A stretch of 64,000 nt of DNA from CAZEAP01 sp964510315 (GCA_964510315.1 CAZEAP010000003.1:62001-126000); one strand, 5' to 3'. Positions 27,137 through 36,133 are shown, counted from the stretch's first letter. Notes: generated from the letters alone by a model not told the origin. A program made the numbers and translations.

Positions 27137-27330
27137 GGCCGTCGGGGTGGAATACCCCGCGCTCCGAGGGCGCCTGAAGATACAGGCAGGGGCGCCGTAC
27201 GCGTTCAGCGTCCAAGCCGCGGAGCGGTGCGGTCGTGCAGGCCGGGTTCGAGCCCGAAGGCCAGGGCCCCCCGTCAAGAGCCCCCGCCAGGGGGCGCCTG
27301 AGACGTAGCCCGGGGCGGGGCGCGCTCCCC
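27137..27330. repeat. intergenic tail with GC hairpin module of the dispersed repeat family
   Basis: No gene is seen. Around 27205-27245 lies the module GTTCAGCGTCCAAGCCGCGGAGCGG followed by GTGCGGTCGTGCAGGCC in parts, the same as the spacer between copies A and B but in opposite orientation. The GGGTTCGAGCCC at about 27244 mimics a tRNA T-loop but no tRNA can be folded around it. Confidence 0.5.
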
Positions 27331-27665
27331 GTACTCGTTCAGCGGGAAGGCCCTGCGTCGGGATAGGGTTTCGCGGCAATCGGCCGTTCGAGGGTGCTGA
27401 ATTCGTGTCCACGGGGGCCGCCGGGCTCTGAAAGAGCCCCACATATCAGCCCAGGGCGCAGCCCTGGGAGAAATCGGCAATAAACCAAGAAGCCCTGGAG
27501 GGGCGTGACATAGTCGGTCACGTTGACGGATGTCTCGGCAAGTACCGAAACAGGCTCGGCTGCGGGCGGTATGTTTCGCCCTTGCAGGGCTCACCTGTTT
27601 GGGGGCGCACCCGGGTCCCCAGGGCTGCGCCCCGGGCTGTGTATGTAACGCCCCTGCGGGGCTTC
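27331..27665. repeat. palindromic dispersed repeat, copy C (arrangement 2)
   Basis: A diverged copy of the family with the same left flank (GCGGCAATCGGCCGTTCG) and right flank (GTGTATGTAACGCCCCTG) as copies A and B. The inverted repeats lie at 27447-27468 and 27618-27639. The core between them reads as the reverse complement of the core in A and B: the element carrying CCTGGAGGGGCGTGACATAG comes first here, but second and inverted in A and B. Confidence 0.8.
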
Positions 27666-27770
27666 GCGGGGTGATATACCGCGTTGCCGGGCAATCGTGC
27701 CGGTGCGTGCGCAGTCAGGCCCCGGTGGCGACGGATCAAAAGGGAAGTTCGGGACAGGCCGCAGTGACCT

Positions 27771-29348
27771 CTACTTCTTGCGGCTGTTCTTCAGGACTTT
27801 GGTGAGGGTATCGGTGAGTTCGTCCCGCTCCTCGTCACCGAACTTCAGTATCTCCTGGAGGGCGGCGCCGATGTGCGGGATGTACTGCTCGATGTAGCGC
27901 CGCTTACGTTTCTCCTCGGCCTTGCGGCGCCGGCGGCGGAGAAACTTCCGGAGGTCCCGCGCGCATTCCTGGAGAGCGAGCACCATCTCTTTCTCGATCT
28001 CCGGGTAGAAGGCCACTGCCTCCTTGCTCTCGCTGGTGAACGGCACCCACGGGCTGGCGATGTGCACCAGGACCAGCAGGGGGCCCTGCGGGAGGCTGCC
28101 GTTGCTCTGCTCCACCCCGTACTGCCGCCAGTTGGCGTTCGCCGTGGCCCGCGACATCACGCACGCCCCGCTGCTGTACAGCAGGGGCACCCGGTTGGCG
28201 AACCGCACCAGCTTCGCCGACGTGTCGTTCTTCAGGTCACCCCCGTAGGCCACCCCCGCCTCGATCACGAAGGGTATGCCCCGATAGACCGCCGGCTTGC
28301 GGGTGACGGTGGTGTAAAAGTCGGCCCCGTATTCCTTCTTCATGCCCGCCTCGATCAGCTCCTCACCGATCGGGCTGATGCAGTCCTTCGGCGGGTTCAT
28401 CACCTTGGTCTCGCGCATGGCCTTCAGCAGCTTGTCGGCCTCTTTGGCGGCGATGCGCTTCGGACGGGCGTTCTCATACAGCCCGGCCCGCTGGCACATC
28501 TCCAGGGACGCCCGCTTGCTGACCCGGCAGAAGTCGTTTCGCAGGAAAGTGTGGAGCTTGCGGCTGTTGGTCTCGTGGAGCATCTTGATCAGCGCGCCCA
28601 GCTCGATCCCGTAGGGGTGGGGTTTGATCTCCTTCGGCTCGGGCGGCAGCTCCTCGGAAACGCGCTCAAAGTCCATCTGTTCCCCGTCGGGGGCGGTGTA
28701 GTGAATGCTCACGTGGGGGTTGGCGGCGGCGGTCTGCTCGAGATACTCGTCCACGCTCCACCGTCCCCGCTGGAAGGTGCCCTCCAGCTCGATCGCCACC
28801 TCGGTGCCCTGTTCCGGCTCCCACTCCACCTCCCGCTCGCGGACGATCTTCGGCTCGTTGTCCTTCGTGTTGATCACCACCTGGTAGAAGTGGGCCGGCT
28901 CCCCGGGCGCGGTGCGGCTGGTGATGCTCACCGGCCGGCCGGTGGTCATGTGGCCGTACATCCCGGCGGCGCTGATGCCTATGCCCTGCTGGCCGCGGCT
29001 CATCTTCAGCCGATGGAACTTGCTGCCGTAGAGGAGCTTCCCGAAGATGCGGGGAATCTGCTTCTTGACGATCCCCGGTCCGTTGTCCCTCACCCGCACG
29101 CAGAACCGGTCCTCCTTGTCCTCCTCCTGCTCGATCTGCACCCACACTTCCGGCAGGATGCCCCCGTCCTCGCAGGCGTCCAGGGAGTTGTCCACCGCCT
29201 CCTTCACGGTGGTCAGCAGCGCGCGCTTGGGATTGTCGAATCCCAGAAGATGGCGGTTCTTGGCGAAAAACTCGCTGATACTTATCTCGCGCTGCTCCAG
29301 CGCCAGCTCCGCCGCCGTCAGCTTTGTGCGACTGCTTTTTTTCGCCAT
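27771..29348 (-). CDS. top6B: DNA topoisomerase VI subunit B (GHKL ATPase)
   Basis: About 525 residues from the ATG at 29348 (MAKKSSRTKL), close to the family length. GHKL motifs are clear: EAVDNSLDA at 50-58, DNGPGI at 88-93 and GQQGIGISA at 119-127. The H2TH and transducer parts follow (GIELGALIKMLH; IPFVIEAGVAYGG; NRVPLLYSSGACV). Topo VI is an A2B2 type IIB topoisomerase; B binds ATP and closes on the transported DNA, A holds the catalytic Tyr and cuts. It is mainly archaeal and plant, and sporadic in bacteria. The A subunit, usually adjacent, is absent on both sides. The C-terminus is basic and Arg-rich. The ribosome-binding site is weak and an upstream start is possible. Confidence 0.9.
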   Translation of the reverse strand: MAKKSSRTKLTAAELALEQREISISEFFAKNRHLLGFDNPKRALLTTVKEAVDNSLDACEDGGILPEVWVQIEQEEDKEDRFCVRVRDNGPGIVKKQIPRIFGKLLYGSKFHRLKMSRGQQGIGISAAGMYGHMTTGRPVSITSRTAPGEPAHFYQVVINTKDNEPKIVREREVEWEPEQGTEVAIELEGTFQRGRWSVDEYLEQTAAANPHVSIHYTAPDGEQMDFERVSEELPPEPKEIKPHPYGIELGALIKMLHETNSRKLHTFLRNDFCRVSKRASLEMCQRAGLYENARPKRIAAKEADKLLKAMRETKVMNPPKDCISPIGEELIEAGMKKEYGADFYTTVTRKPAVYRGIPFVIEAGVAYGGDLKNDTSAKLVRFANRVPLLYSSGACVMSRATANANWRQYGVEQSNGSLPQGPLLVLVHIASPWVPFTSESKEAVAFYPEIEKEMVLALQECARDLRKFLRRRRRKAEEKRKRRYIEQYIPHIGAALQEILKFGDEERDELTDTLTKVLKNSRKK

Positions 29349-29651
29349 CTTTCCGGTCGGCTCCGGCCGCTCCGAGGGACCCTTCGGCCGCCGCCCGGAC
29401 ACCCGTCCGGGGGCCACTTCGCAGGCCCACTCGGAAAGTCACAAGTCTTTTATCAACTGCAACATGCGCCCCTTCACCGCTGCCCGCCTTTACGCCGCCC
29501 CGCCGGGCGCCCATCGGGGCCGCACACACGATAACCGAAACCGGCCGCCGATTTCAATCGGTCCCGCTTGATTCACCTACCCTCCCTTCCGTCTCATGTA
29601 AGCAGACTACAGCCCTGTCGGCGCGCTGATACAGTGGAGGGAGGCCGGACC
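29349..29651. other. divergent intergenic region between top6B and the ParA-like gene
   Basis: 303 bases without a convincing gene. On the minus strand TTGAAA (29552-29557) and TATCGT (29528-29533) with an 18-base spacer could start the top6B transcript. On the plus strand GGAGGGAGG just before 29652 is the ribosome-binding site of the ParA-like gene. Confidence 0.35.
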
Positions 29652-30551
29652 GTGCGGCGCATCATCGTTCTGAATCAGAAGGGGGGCGTCGGCAAGACCA
29701 CCACCTGCGTGAACCTGGGCGCTTGCCTCGCCCAGATGGGCCGCTCCGTGCTGCTGGTGGACGCCGACCCCCAGGCCAACCTCTCCCTCCATCTCGGCGT
29801 CGAGACCGACCGCGGCGATCCGTCCCTCTACACGCTCCTGCGTCGCGGGCACCGGCCCGCCGACGTCATCCTTCCCGGCCCCCTCGACGGCCTGAGTCTC
29901 ATCCCCGCCAGCATCGACCTGGCCGGCCTGCCCGTGGAACTGAGCCGCTCCGGTGCGGACGAAGGGGGCCCCGGACGCCTCTTCATGATGCGCGCGGCGC
30001 TCAGGGACATGCCCGAAGGCTTCGACTACCTCATCATCGACTCACCCCCCTCCCTCGGGCTGCTGACCCTCAACTCGATGTGCGCCGTCGAAGAGGTCTT
30101 CATCCCCCTGCAGACCCAGTTTTTCGCCCTCCAGGGCCTCGGGAAACTGCTGCGCACGGTTCGGCGCGTCCGGGGCGGAGTCAACCCCCGGCTTCGGGTG
30201 ACCGGGGTGATCCCCTGCATGTTCGACGCCCGCACCTGCCTGGCCCGCGAGATACTGGAGGACATTCGCGAGCACTTCGGCCCGCGCGTTTTCCGCACCA
30301 TCATCCGCACCAACGTCCGCCTGGCCGAGGCGCCCGGCTTCGGGAAGCCCATCACGCTCTACGATCCGGAGTGTCACGGCGCGGAAGACTACCGCGCGCT
30401 GGCCCGGGAAGTGGCCGCCATGGAGGAAGGGAAGGAAGAGAAGAAAGAGCCGACCCCCGCGCCCTCGCGCAACCTGCCGGCGAAGATCTACCCGAGCGTC
30501 ATCGGGCACCTCCGCCCCGACGGAAACGACGCCCGGCCCCTGGCCGGCTGA
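29652..30551 (+). CDS. ParA/Soj-family partition ATPase
   Basis: A 299-residue deviant-Walker ATPase. I chose the GTG at 29652 because GGAGGGAGG lies just upstream and it opens directly into VRRIIVLNQKGGVGKTTT, with KGGVGKTT at 10-17. LLVDADPQANLSLHLG and DYLIIDSPPSLG complete the ParA signature. ParA proteins bind DNA non-specifically when loaded with ATP and position chromosomes, plasmids or other cargo. No parB follows. Instead the next gene, 35 bases on, encodes a membrane protein with a long acidic tail. The C-terminal 40 residues (KEEKKEPTPAPSRNLPAKIYPS) are a basic, proline-rich extension. Confidence 0.88.
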   Translation: MRRIIVLNQKGGVGKTTTCVNLGACLAQMGRSVLLVDADPQANLSLHLGVETDRGDPSLYTLLRRGHRPADVILPGPLDGLSLIPASIDLAGLPVELSRSGADEGGPGRLFMMRAALRDMPEGFDYLIIDSPPSLGLLTLNSMCAVEEVFIPLQTQFFALQGLGKLLRTVRRVRGGVNPRLRVTGVIPCMFDARTCLAREILEDIREHFGPRVFRTIIRTNVRLAEAPGFGKPITLYDPECHGAEDYRALAREVAAMEEGKEEKKEPTPAPSRNLPAKIYPSVIGHLRPDGNDARPLAG

Positions 30552-30586
30552 GAGCCGTCGCACCGAGCTGAACGGAGACACAACAG

Positions 30587-31135
30587 ATGGAAAGCAAGGA
30601 ACAGAAGACCCGTCGCACCGATCGCCCTTCCGACGCCGGGCCGGACGCCGAGGACCGGCCCCGACTCCGCGCCAAACCCGTCGGCACCGCCGAGGGCGAG
30701 GCCGAGGCCGCCGAGGCCGCCGAGGCCGGCAAGCGGGCCGGCACGCTGTTCGAGGAGTCCGACGGTAATGCGCCGAAGGCCCGCTCCAGGGATGAAGCCG
30801 CCGACAAGAGCGAGGCCGGCCCCTCGAAAGTCGTCCCGCCGCTGAAGGACTATCCCTATGCCACGCATCGGCCCGCCCCGCGCACCGGGGAGGAACAGGA
30901 GGAAAAGGGAGCGAAGCAGCCGTCCTCCCCTGCCCCGGAGGCGTCCGGCGAGGAAAGCGAGGCCGACGGGGAACTCGAAGTGTCGCCCGGGTTCCTCCTG
31001 GGGGTTGCTCTGGTGATAGTGGTGCTGGTGGGTGGCCTGTGGCTGGCACACCTCCAGGGCGAGGTCAACGCGCTCCAGTCCCGCCTGGAAGCGGTGGAAA
31101 CACCCCTGACGGCCAACGCGCCCCCCGCCCCCTAA
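30587..31135 (+). CDS. single-pass membrane protein with disordered acidic N-terminus, ParA partner candidate
   Basis: 182 residues. The first 125 are charged, Ala/Glu/Pro-rich and probably disordered; a membrane helix (GFLLGVALVIVVLVGGLWLA) spans about 134-153; a short heptad-like segment (LQGEVNALQSRLEAVE) follows. It is predicted to be tethered with the long tail in the cytosol. The 35-base gap to the ParA-like gene suggests one transcript. It could be a membrane anchor or cargo adaptor for that ATPase, which is inference. No family is recognised. Confidence 0.6.
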   Translation: MESKEQKTRRTDRPSDAGPDAEDRPRLRAKPVGTAEGEAEAAEAAEAGKRAGTLFEESDGNAPKARSRDEAADKSEAGPSKVVPPLKDYPYATHRPAPRTGEEQEEKGAKQPSSPAPEASGEESEADGELEVSPGFLLGVALVIVVLVGGLWLAHLQGEVNALQSRLEAVETPLTANAPPAP

Positions 31136-31320
31136 CCGCCGGCAGCGCCACCCGGGAACGGCCGCCCTCCGCTTTTTGCGGGCGGGGCACGCCGCGGCGC
31201 GTAAACTTCAGCCCCGGTGATGAGCCGGATAAGCGAAATGCGCCCCAAAGGGGCGCGGTCGGGGCACAGATGCAAATAGCACTCACTATGCTCGACACCA
31301 CCCTTCAGGGAAGGGAATGC
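31136..31320. other. start of a 2.3-kb gene-free region
   Basis: No gene is seen. A GCGCCCC/GGGGCGC hairpin lies at about 31239-31255, and GGGGCACGCC with CTTCAGCCC recurs near 31664-31686, so this stretch also belongs to the palindromic repeat family. Confidence 0.4.
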
Positions 31321-31410
31321 GACGGGCCCCGAAGGGGCCCTGTGATGAAGGCCAGGGCTTTAGCCCTGGTTGACGGCCCACCAACCATAACCTTGCGCCC
31401 CGGAGGGGCG
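31321..31410. repeat. 90-bp direct repeat, first copy, with three GC hairpins
   Basis: It contains the palindromes GGGCCCCGAAGGGGCCC, CCAGGGCTTTAGCCCTGG and GCGCCCCGGAGGGGCG in sequence. The same 90 bases occur at 31807-31896 with two mismatches. Confidence 0.85.
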
Positions 31411-31431
31411 CGGTCGGGTCAGCGCCGCAGG

Positions 31432-31530
31432 TAATGCCCACCGAATGCGATGCCCCGGCGTGAGAGCGGGTCGTCGCTCTCGCGTTCCGAATATGATGTG
31501 ATACAGCAGGTTGGTCAGGCTGTTGGCCAT
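31432..31530 (-). pseudogene. N-terminal fragment of a REP-associated / IS200-like Y1 transposase (RAYT)
   Basis: On the minus strand the ATG at 31530 opens MANSLTNLLYHIIFGTRERRP, which matches the start of RAYT/Y1_Tnp transposases. Similarity ends after about 33 residues (to about 31432), before the HUH and catalytic Tyr motifs, where repeat sequence takes over. It is therefore a truncated remnant. Such transposases are the known partners of REP palindromes, so it identifies the probable source of the palindromic repeats around it. Confidence 0.65.
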
Positions 31531-31806
31531 CGCGTACCTCACCGCGCCCCTCCGGGGCGCATTTGGGTTTGCGTGCGTTATACCAGGGCTGAAGCCCTGG
31601 CCTTCACGACCGCGCCGCTCCGCGGCGCAACGGCCGCGCACCGCTTGCCACGATGCAGACCGGGGCACGCCGACACACTTCAGCCCTTCACGATCCGTCA
31701 ATATGCCTTTCTGCCACGCGGCTCAAGGCAGTGGTGCTCGCCGGTGGCGCTGCACAATCCGGAGCACACAACCGTACTCGTCCTGCTCCATTGCGTCAAG
31801 GAATAC
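31531..31806. repeat. palindromic repeat fragments between the two 90-bp copies
   Basis: No gene is seen. GCGCCCCTCCGGGGCGC (about 31544), CCAGGGCTGAAGCCCTGG (about 31583) and GCGCCGCTCCGCGGCGC (about 31611) are hairpins of the same family. CTTCACGACCGCG next to them matches the hairpin module at 7848-7893. Confidence 0.6.
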
Positions 31807-31896
31807 GACGGGCCCCGAAGGGGCCCTGTGATGAAGGCCAGGGCTTCAGCCCTGGTTGACGGACCACCAACCATAACCTTGCGCCCCGGAGGGGCG
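31807..31896. repeat. 90-bp direct repeat, second copy
   Basis: This is the second copy of the segment at 31321-31410, at an offset of 486 bases and with two mismatches. Its last hairpin forms the end of repeat copy D. Confidence 0.85.
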
Positions 31897-32220
31897 TCAC
31901 ATACACAGCCCAGGGCGGAGCCCTGGGGCCCGGGTGCGTCCCAAACAGGTGAGCCCTGGAAGGGCGAAACATAACTACGGCAGCCGACCCTCGTCCGGTA
32001 CATGCCGACATATCCGTCAACCTCAACGGCTATGTCGCGCCCTGTCAGGGCGCGTTGGCTTTTCGCCGGTTATTCTCCCCGGGGCTGCGCCCCGGGCTGA
32101 TATGTCGGGCTCTTACAGAGCCCACCAGCCTACTTGCCGACAAGGGTTCAGCCCGTGCGAACGGCCGATTGCCACGCAAACGTGTCCCGATCAGAAGGCC
32201 TTCGCGCTAAACAAATACGA
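31881..32220. repeat. palindromic dispersed repeat, copy D (inverse orientation, arrangement 2)
   Basis: Read on the minus strand it aligns with copy C over its whole length. Its inverted repeats lie at 31906-31927 and 32078-32099. The core orientation relative to the flanks is the same as in copy C and opposite to A and B. Confidence 0.8.
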
Positions 32221-33410
32221 GGCGCCGCACTCCAGAACCACTCACCTGCATGCACTGACTGACCCCCGCTTTGATCCGCACCCCCGCCACCCCGGTGCCC
32301 CGATTCCCATTCTTCCCGCAATCTGCGTAACCTGCGGACCTCTCGTTGCCTTCTTGCCCGCCGAGAGGGATTGCATGCCCCTATGACGGAACGACCGGAC
32401 ACACGCCGCCCGCAAAACGTCTACAATGGCTGCGAGCACAGAAGACCTCACCACGAAGCACACGAAGGACGGCGACGACGAACAACTGACAACCCGACGA
32501 CGCAACAACAGGACCTACCGGAGATGCACGCGGATGCCCGGCAAACGGCGACGACGAACGACCGAGCAACTCGACAACGTGACAACCGGCCTGACCGCGT
32601 AGCCTCCTTCACCTTCGAAGCGGGCTGCGGAGCCCGCGAAGTAAGGCACGCAGCCGACACTGCCTTCATGACACGCTCCGGCCCCCAAAGCACGAAGCTT
32701 GACCGCGGAGTGCGCAGAGCAACGCAGAGGGAGGACGGACAACGGCGGCTATTCAGAAACAACCACCGACCAACGGGATCCACCACGGGGCCCACGGAGA
32801 ATCACGAAGGAGTTCCCCCGGGCTTGGCACCCGGGGCTGTATCCTCATGCCCCGCCGGGACACGACCAGGCACGAACAACGAGCAACTGCACAACCCCGC
32901 AACTCAACAGAGATCAACGCGCCAACCGGACCGCCCGTTACCCCCGTCCCCCCAGGGGAAACGGGCAACAGATGGGAACTACGCAACGAGCGGAACACAA
33001 TAGATGGGCCACTCATATCGTAACAAGCAAGCAAGCGGCGCGGACGCGAACCGGCATCCGGGGGCGCGTGGGACGACCCCCCGGATTACGAAACGAACCG
33101 AATCGCGCGCAAAGGGTTGCTGTACAACGGCATGCGACGCACAATACAAAGTGCGGATTCGGCGTCACAAACAGCATAACAAGCCAAATACGTGGTGATA
33201 AACGGTTACCGCCGATTGTGAGCGGGAGGGAGTTCAGAAGAATGCGGAGAGGACGAAACGAAAACGCGGCTCAGACCGCCGACGGGAGTTCAGTGCGGAG
33301 GAAGTGGACGGGTACGTTGCGCGGCTGCGGCGGGGACGTTAGGCTGCCGGGCTCCGCCCCACGCGCGGAAACGGGGCGGGAATCAGCAATCCTCAACCCC
33401 AGGTGACAGC
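32221..33410. other. gene-free stretch with strong A-over-T bias
   Basis: About 1.2 kb upstream of the sulfatase gene without a believable gene. From about 32380 to 33330 the plus strand is rich in A and C and poor in T. It contains phrases such as CCACGAAGCACACGAAGGA (about 32450), GACCGCGGAGTGCGCAGAG (about 32701) and CCCACGGAGAATCACGAAG (about 32789), which look like eroded copies of low-complexity spacer repeats seen in many uncultured bacterial genomes. Open frames here have no protein-like composition. Confidence 0.5.
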
Positions 33411-34901
33411 ATGCAGCCGAATCTGTTGTTCATCATGACCGACCAGCAGCGCTACGATGCCGTCGGCGCCAACGGCAACCGCGTCATCCGGACGCCGAAC
33501 CTGGACCGCATCGCCGCCGACGGGCTCAACGTGCAGAGCTACTTCACCCAGTGCCCGGTCTGCGTGCCGTCCCGTTGCACGCTGTTCACCGGGCGATATC
33601 CGCACTCCCATCGCGTCCGGGAGAACCATACCCGGCTGGAGCCGAACCGGGACATCCACCTGTTCCGCGTCCTGAAGGAGGCCGGCTACCGGCTGGGCTA
33701 CGTGGGCAAGAACCATCTGCTGCGCGAGGCGGACTTCGAGAAGTTCGACTACACCGACGTGTGGGGCTACGATCACCAGATGAGCGAGGCTGAGGAGGAG
33801 TGCCACCAGTTCGCCCGCTCCCGCGGGAAGCCGATGCGGGAGGTGGGCGTCTGGGCGGGGGCAACGTTCCACGACTTCCCCCCCGAGGCGACCCGGCCCC
33901 ACGTGAAGACGTCTTCGGCCATAGAGTTCCTGGAGCGGCAGGACGGGGAGGAGCCGTTCTGCCTGGCCCTGTCCTTCAGCGACCCGCACGCGCCCCACAT
34001 CGCGCTGAGGAAGTACGAGGAGGTCTACCCGCCGGAGCGAATGGAGCTTCACCCGACACGGGAGGGCGAGCTGGAGGAGAAGGCCCGGCGGTTCGTGATC
34101 AAGCAGCGGGCCAGCGGCGCCGACAAGGCCGCCGAGGCCGACCGACGGCGGTTCATGGCCGTCTACTACTCGATGATCTCATGGGTGGACGAGAACATCG
34201 GACGCGTGCTGAACCGGCTGGAGGAGCTGGGCCTGGCCGAGAATACCATCGTGGTGTTCACCAGCGATCACGGGGAGTTCTGCTTCGAGCATGGCATGTG
34301 CAAGAAGGACCTCGTGCTGCTGGACGCCCTGCTGCGGGTGCCGTTCCTGGTGAGGTGGCCGGGGCGGCTGGAGCCGCGGGCGGTCAGCGAGACGTTGGTG
34401 GAGGAGGTGGACGTGCTGCCGACGCTGCTGGACTGGATGGGCCTGGCGGTGCCGGAGGGCGTGCAGGGCCGCTCCCTGGTGCCCTACCTCCGGGGCGAGG
34501 TGGGGAGCCACCGGGAGGAGGTGCACGCGGAGATATGCCCGCCGTGGCTGACCAACCCCTATGCCGACTACGAGACCTTCATGGCGGAATGGGAGGAGCA
34601 CCACGAGGAACCGGAACACCTGCTGGGGTGGAGCGCCCCGTTCAACGTGCCCGGTGATTTCACCAAGATGATCCGAGACGAGAGGTACAAGTACGTCTGG
34701 TACGTAACCGGCGAGGAGGAACTCTACGACCTGGAGGCGGACCCGGAGGAGTGGCACAACCTGGCGGGCGAGCCGGAACACGAGGAGCTGAGGCGGGAGA
34801 TGAAGATGCGGCTTTTGGAGTGGAACGCCCTGACCGAGGACCCGCTGGACCCGCGTGCGGTGCGCCGGCTGCAGGGGGAGTATTCGGCATGGCTGGAGTG
34901 A
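33411..34901 (+). CDS. type I sulfatase (formylglycine-dependent)
   Basis: A 496-residue alkaline-phosphatase-superfamily sulfatase without a signal peptide, so apparently cytosolic. The maturation motif CVPSR at 51-55 makes C51 the residue converted to formylglycine; D11 and Q12 (MTDQQR) and the later TSDHGEFCFEHG (D and H) complete the calcium site. AGGTG precedes the ATG by five bases. No formylglycine-generating enzyme or anSME is in the window. Sulfatases of this type desulfate polysaccharide fragments, choline sulfate or similar esters; the substrate is unknown. It is convergent with the kinase gene, with four bases between the stops. Confidence 0.92.
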   Translation: MQPNLLFIMTDQQRYDAVGANGNRVIRTPNLDRIAADGLNVQSYFTQCPVCVPSRCTLFTGRYPHSHRVRENHTRLEPNRDIHLFRVLKEAGYRLGYVGKNHLLREADFEKFDYTDVWGYDHQMSEAEEECHQFARSRGKPMREVGVWAGATFHDFPPEATRPHVKTSSAIEFLERQDGEEPFCLALSFSDPHAPHIALRKYEEVYPPERMELHPTREGELEEKARRFVIKQRASGADKAAEADRRRFMAVYYSMISWVDENIGRVLNRLEELGLAENTIVVFTSDHGEFCFEHGMCKKDLVLLDALLRVPFLVRWPGRLEPRAVSETLVEEVDVLPTLLDWMGLAVPEGVQGRSLVPYLRGEVGSHREEVHAEICPPWLTNPYADYETFMAEWEEHHEEPEHLLGWSAPFNVPGDFTKMIRDERYKYVWYVTGEEELYDLEADPEEWHNLAGEPEHEELRREMKMRLLEWNALTEDPLDPRAVRRLQGEYSAWLE

Positions 34902-34905
34902 AGGT

Positions 34906-36108
34906 CTACCCCGCGGCGAGCGCGGCGAAAAGCGCGACGGCAAGCACAGCGATCAGGCCGATGACGATAAGTGCGACCAGCAGTCCGGTGAGGCCCCCCT
35001 GCGCAGCCCTTTCTGCCCGGGTCGGCTCGGCTTCGGCTTCGGCGGGCGCGCCGGTGACTTTGTGGTCGGCACGGTTGAAGGGGCTCAGAGAAGGCGTGGC
35101 GCGCGTTTCGGCGTGTTCGACCGGGGTGCGGACGGCCTCCGAGGTCTCCTCCTCGTCGCGCTCGATCTCGAATTTGCCGAACTCCCTGAGCTGCTTGAGG
35201 ACGGCGAAGTTTTCCTCGCGCTCCTCTTCTGAAGGGCCGGGCTGCTCGGCGGACTCGGAGCTGACCTTTTTGCCCTCCAGGAGGTTTTCCAGCTCCCGGC
35301 ACAGGGTGTCGTAGTCCTGGTAGCGGTCGTCGGGAGACTTGGCCATCATCTTGCAGACGACCTTGGAGACGGCCACCGGAAGCCCGGGTTTGACCTTATG
35401 GGGCGGGACCAGGGCCTCGGTGAGGTGACGGGTGACCACGTCCATAGGGTTGTCGCCGATGTAGGGTGGACGACCGGTGACGATGTGGTAGAAGGACGCG
35501 CCGAGGGAGTAGATGTCGGCCCGTTGGTCGAGGCCGCGCGGATGGCGGATCTGCTCCGGGCTCATGTAGTTGGGCGTGCCGACGGTGTGGAGTTCCTGGG
35601 TGAGTTCTTTGACGCCTTTGGCGACGGGCTTGGCAAGGCCGAGGTCGGTGACGCGGACGCGGCCGGAGTGGTCGATCATGATGTTGCCGGGCTTCACGTC
35701 GCGGTGGATGACGTCGTTTTCCGCCGCGTGAGAGAGGCCTGCGGCGGCCTGGAGGATGATCTCGGTTGTGCGGCGCCAGGGCAGGCCCTGGCCGCGCTCC
35801 CTGAGGACCTCCAGGCAGTCCTGGCCGTCAACGTAATCCATGACCATGTAGTGGAAGCCTTCTTCGATGCCGCAGTCGATCACACGGACCAGGTTGGGAT
35901 GCTCCAGGCGGGCGGCCATCCGGGCCTCCCGCAGGAAACGGGTGGCGTATTCCGGCTTCTCCTCCGGCAGCTTCTTGCGCAGCACTTTGACGGCGACGCG
36001 GATGCCCAAACCCTCGTGCCGCGCCAGATACACCAGTGCCGTCGAGCCGCGTGCGAGTTCCTTCATCACCACGCACTTGCCGAACTTCTTGGGCACACGA
36101 TCCGACAT
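34906..36108 (-). CDS. tail-anchored Ser/Thr protein kinase
   Basis: A 400-residue Hanks-type kinase. I chose the ATG at 36108 (MSDRVPKKFG) because GGAGG lies six bases upstream; an upstream in-frame ATG lacks one. Key residues are K41 (AVKVL), E61, the catalytic loop HRDVKPGN (D127) and the metal motif DLG (D145) in place of DFG. The activation loop TVGTPNYMSPEQ is typical. The kinase domain is followed by an acidic linker and one C-terminal membrane helix (about 373-397) that ends the protein, so there is no extracellular sensor. Its substrate is unknown. Confidence 0.9.
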   Translation of the reverse strand: MSDRVPKKFGKCVVMKELARGSTALVYLARHEGLGIRVAVKVLRKKLPEEKPEYATRFLREARMAARLEHPNLVRVIDCGIEEGFHYMVMDYVDGQDCLEVLRERGQGLPWRRTTEIILQAAAGLSHAAENDVIHRDVKPGNIMIDHSGRVRVTDLGLAKPVAKGVKELTQELHTVGTPNYMSPEQIRHPRGLDQRADIYSLGASFYHIVTGRPPYIGDNPMDVVTRHLTEALVPPHKVKPGLPVAVSKVVCKMMAKSPDDRYQDYDTLCRELENLLEGKKVSSESAEQPGPSEEEREENFAVLKQLREFGKFEIERDEEETSEAVRTPVEHAETRATPSLSPFNRADHKVTGAPAEAEAEPTRAERAAQGGLTGLLVALIVIGLIAVLAVALFAALAAG

Positions 36109-36133
36109 GAGCACCTCCGGCAGGAACGACAAT

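Noticed and set aside
27240..27260. GGGTTCGAGCCC resembling a tRNA T-arm
   Set aside because: No acceptor, D or anticodon stem can be formed around it, and the flanks match the dispersed GC hairpin module.
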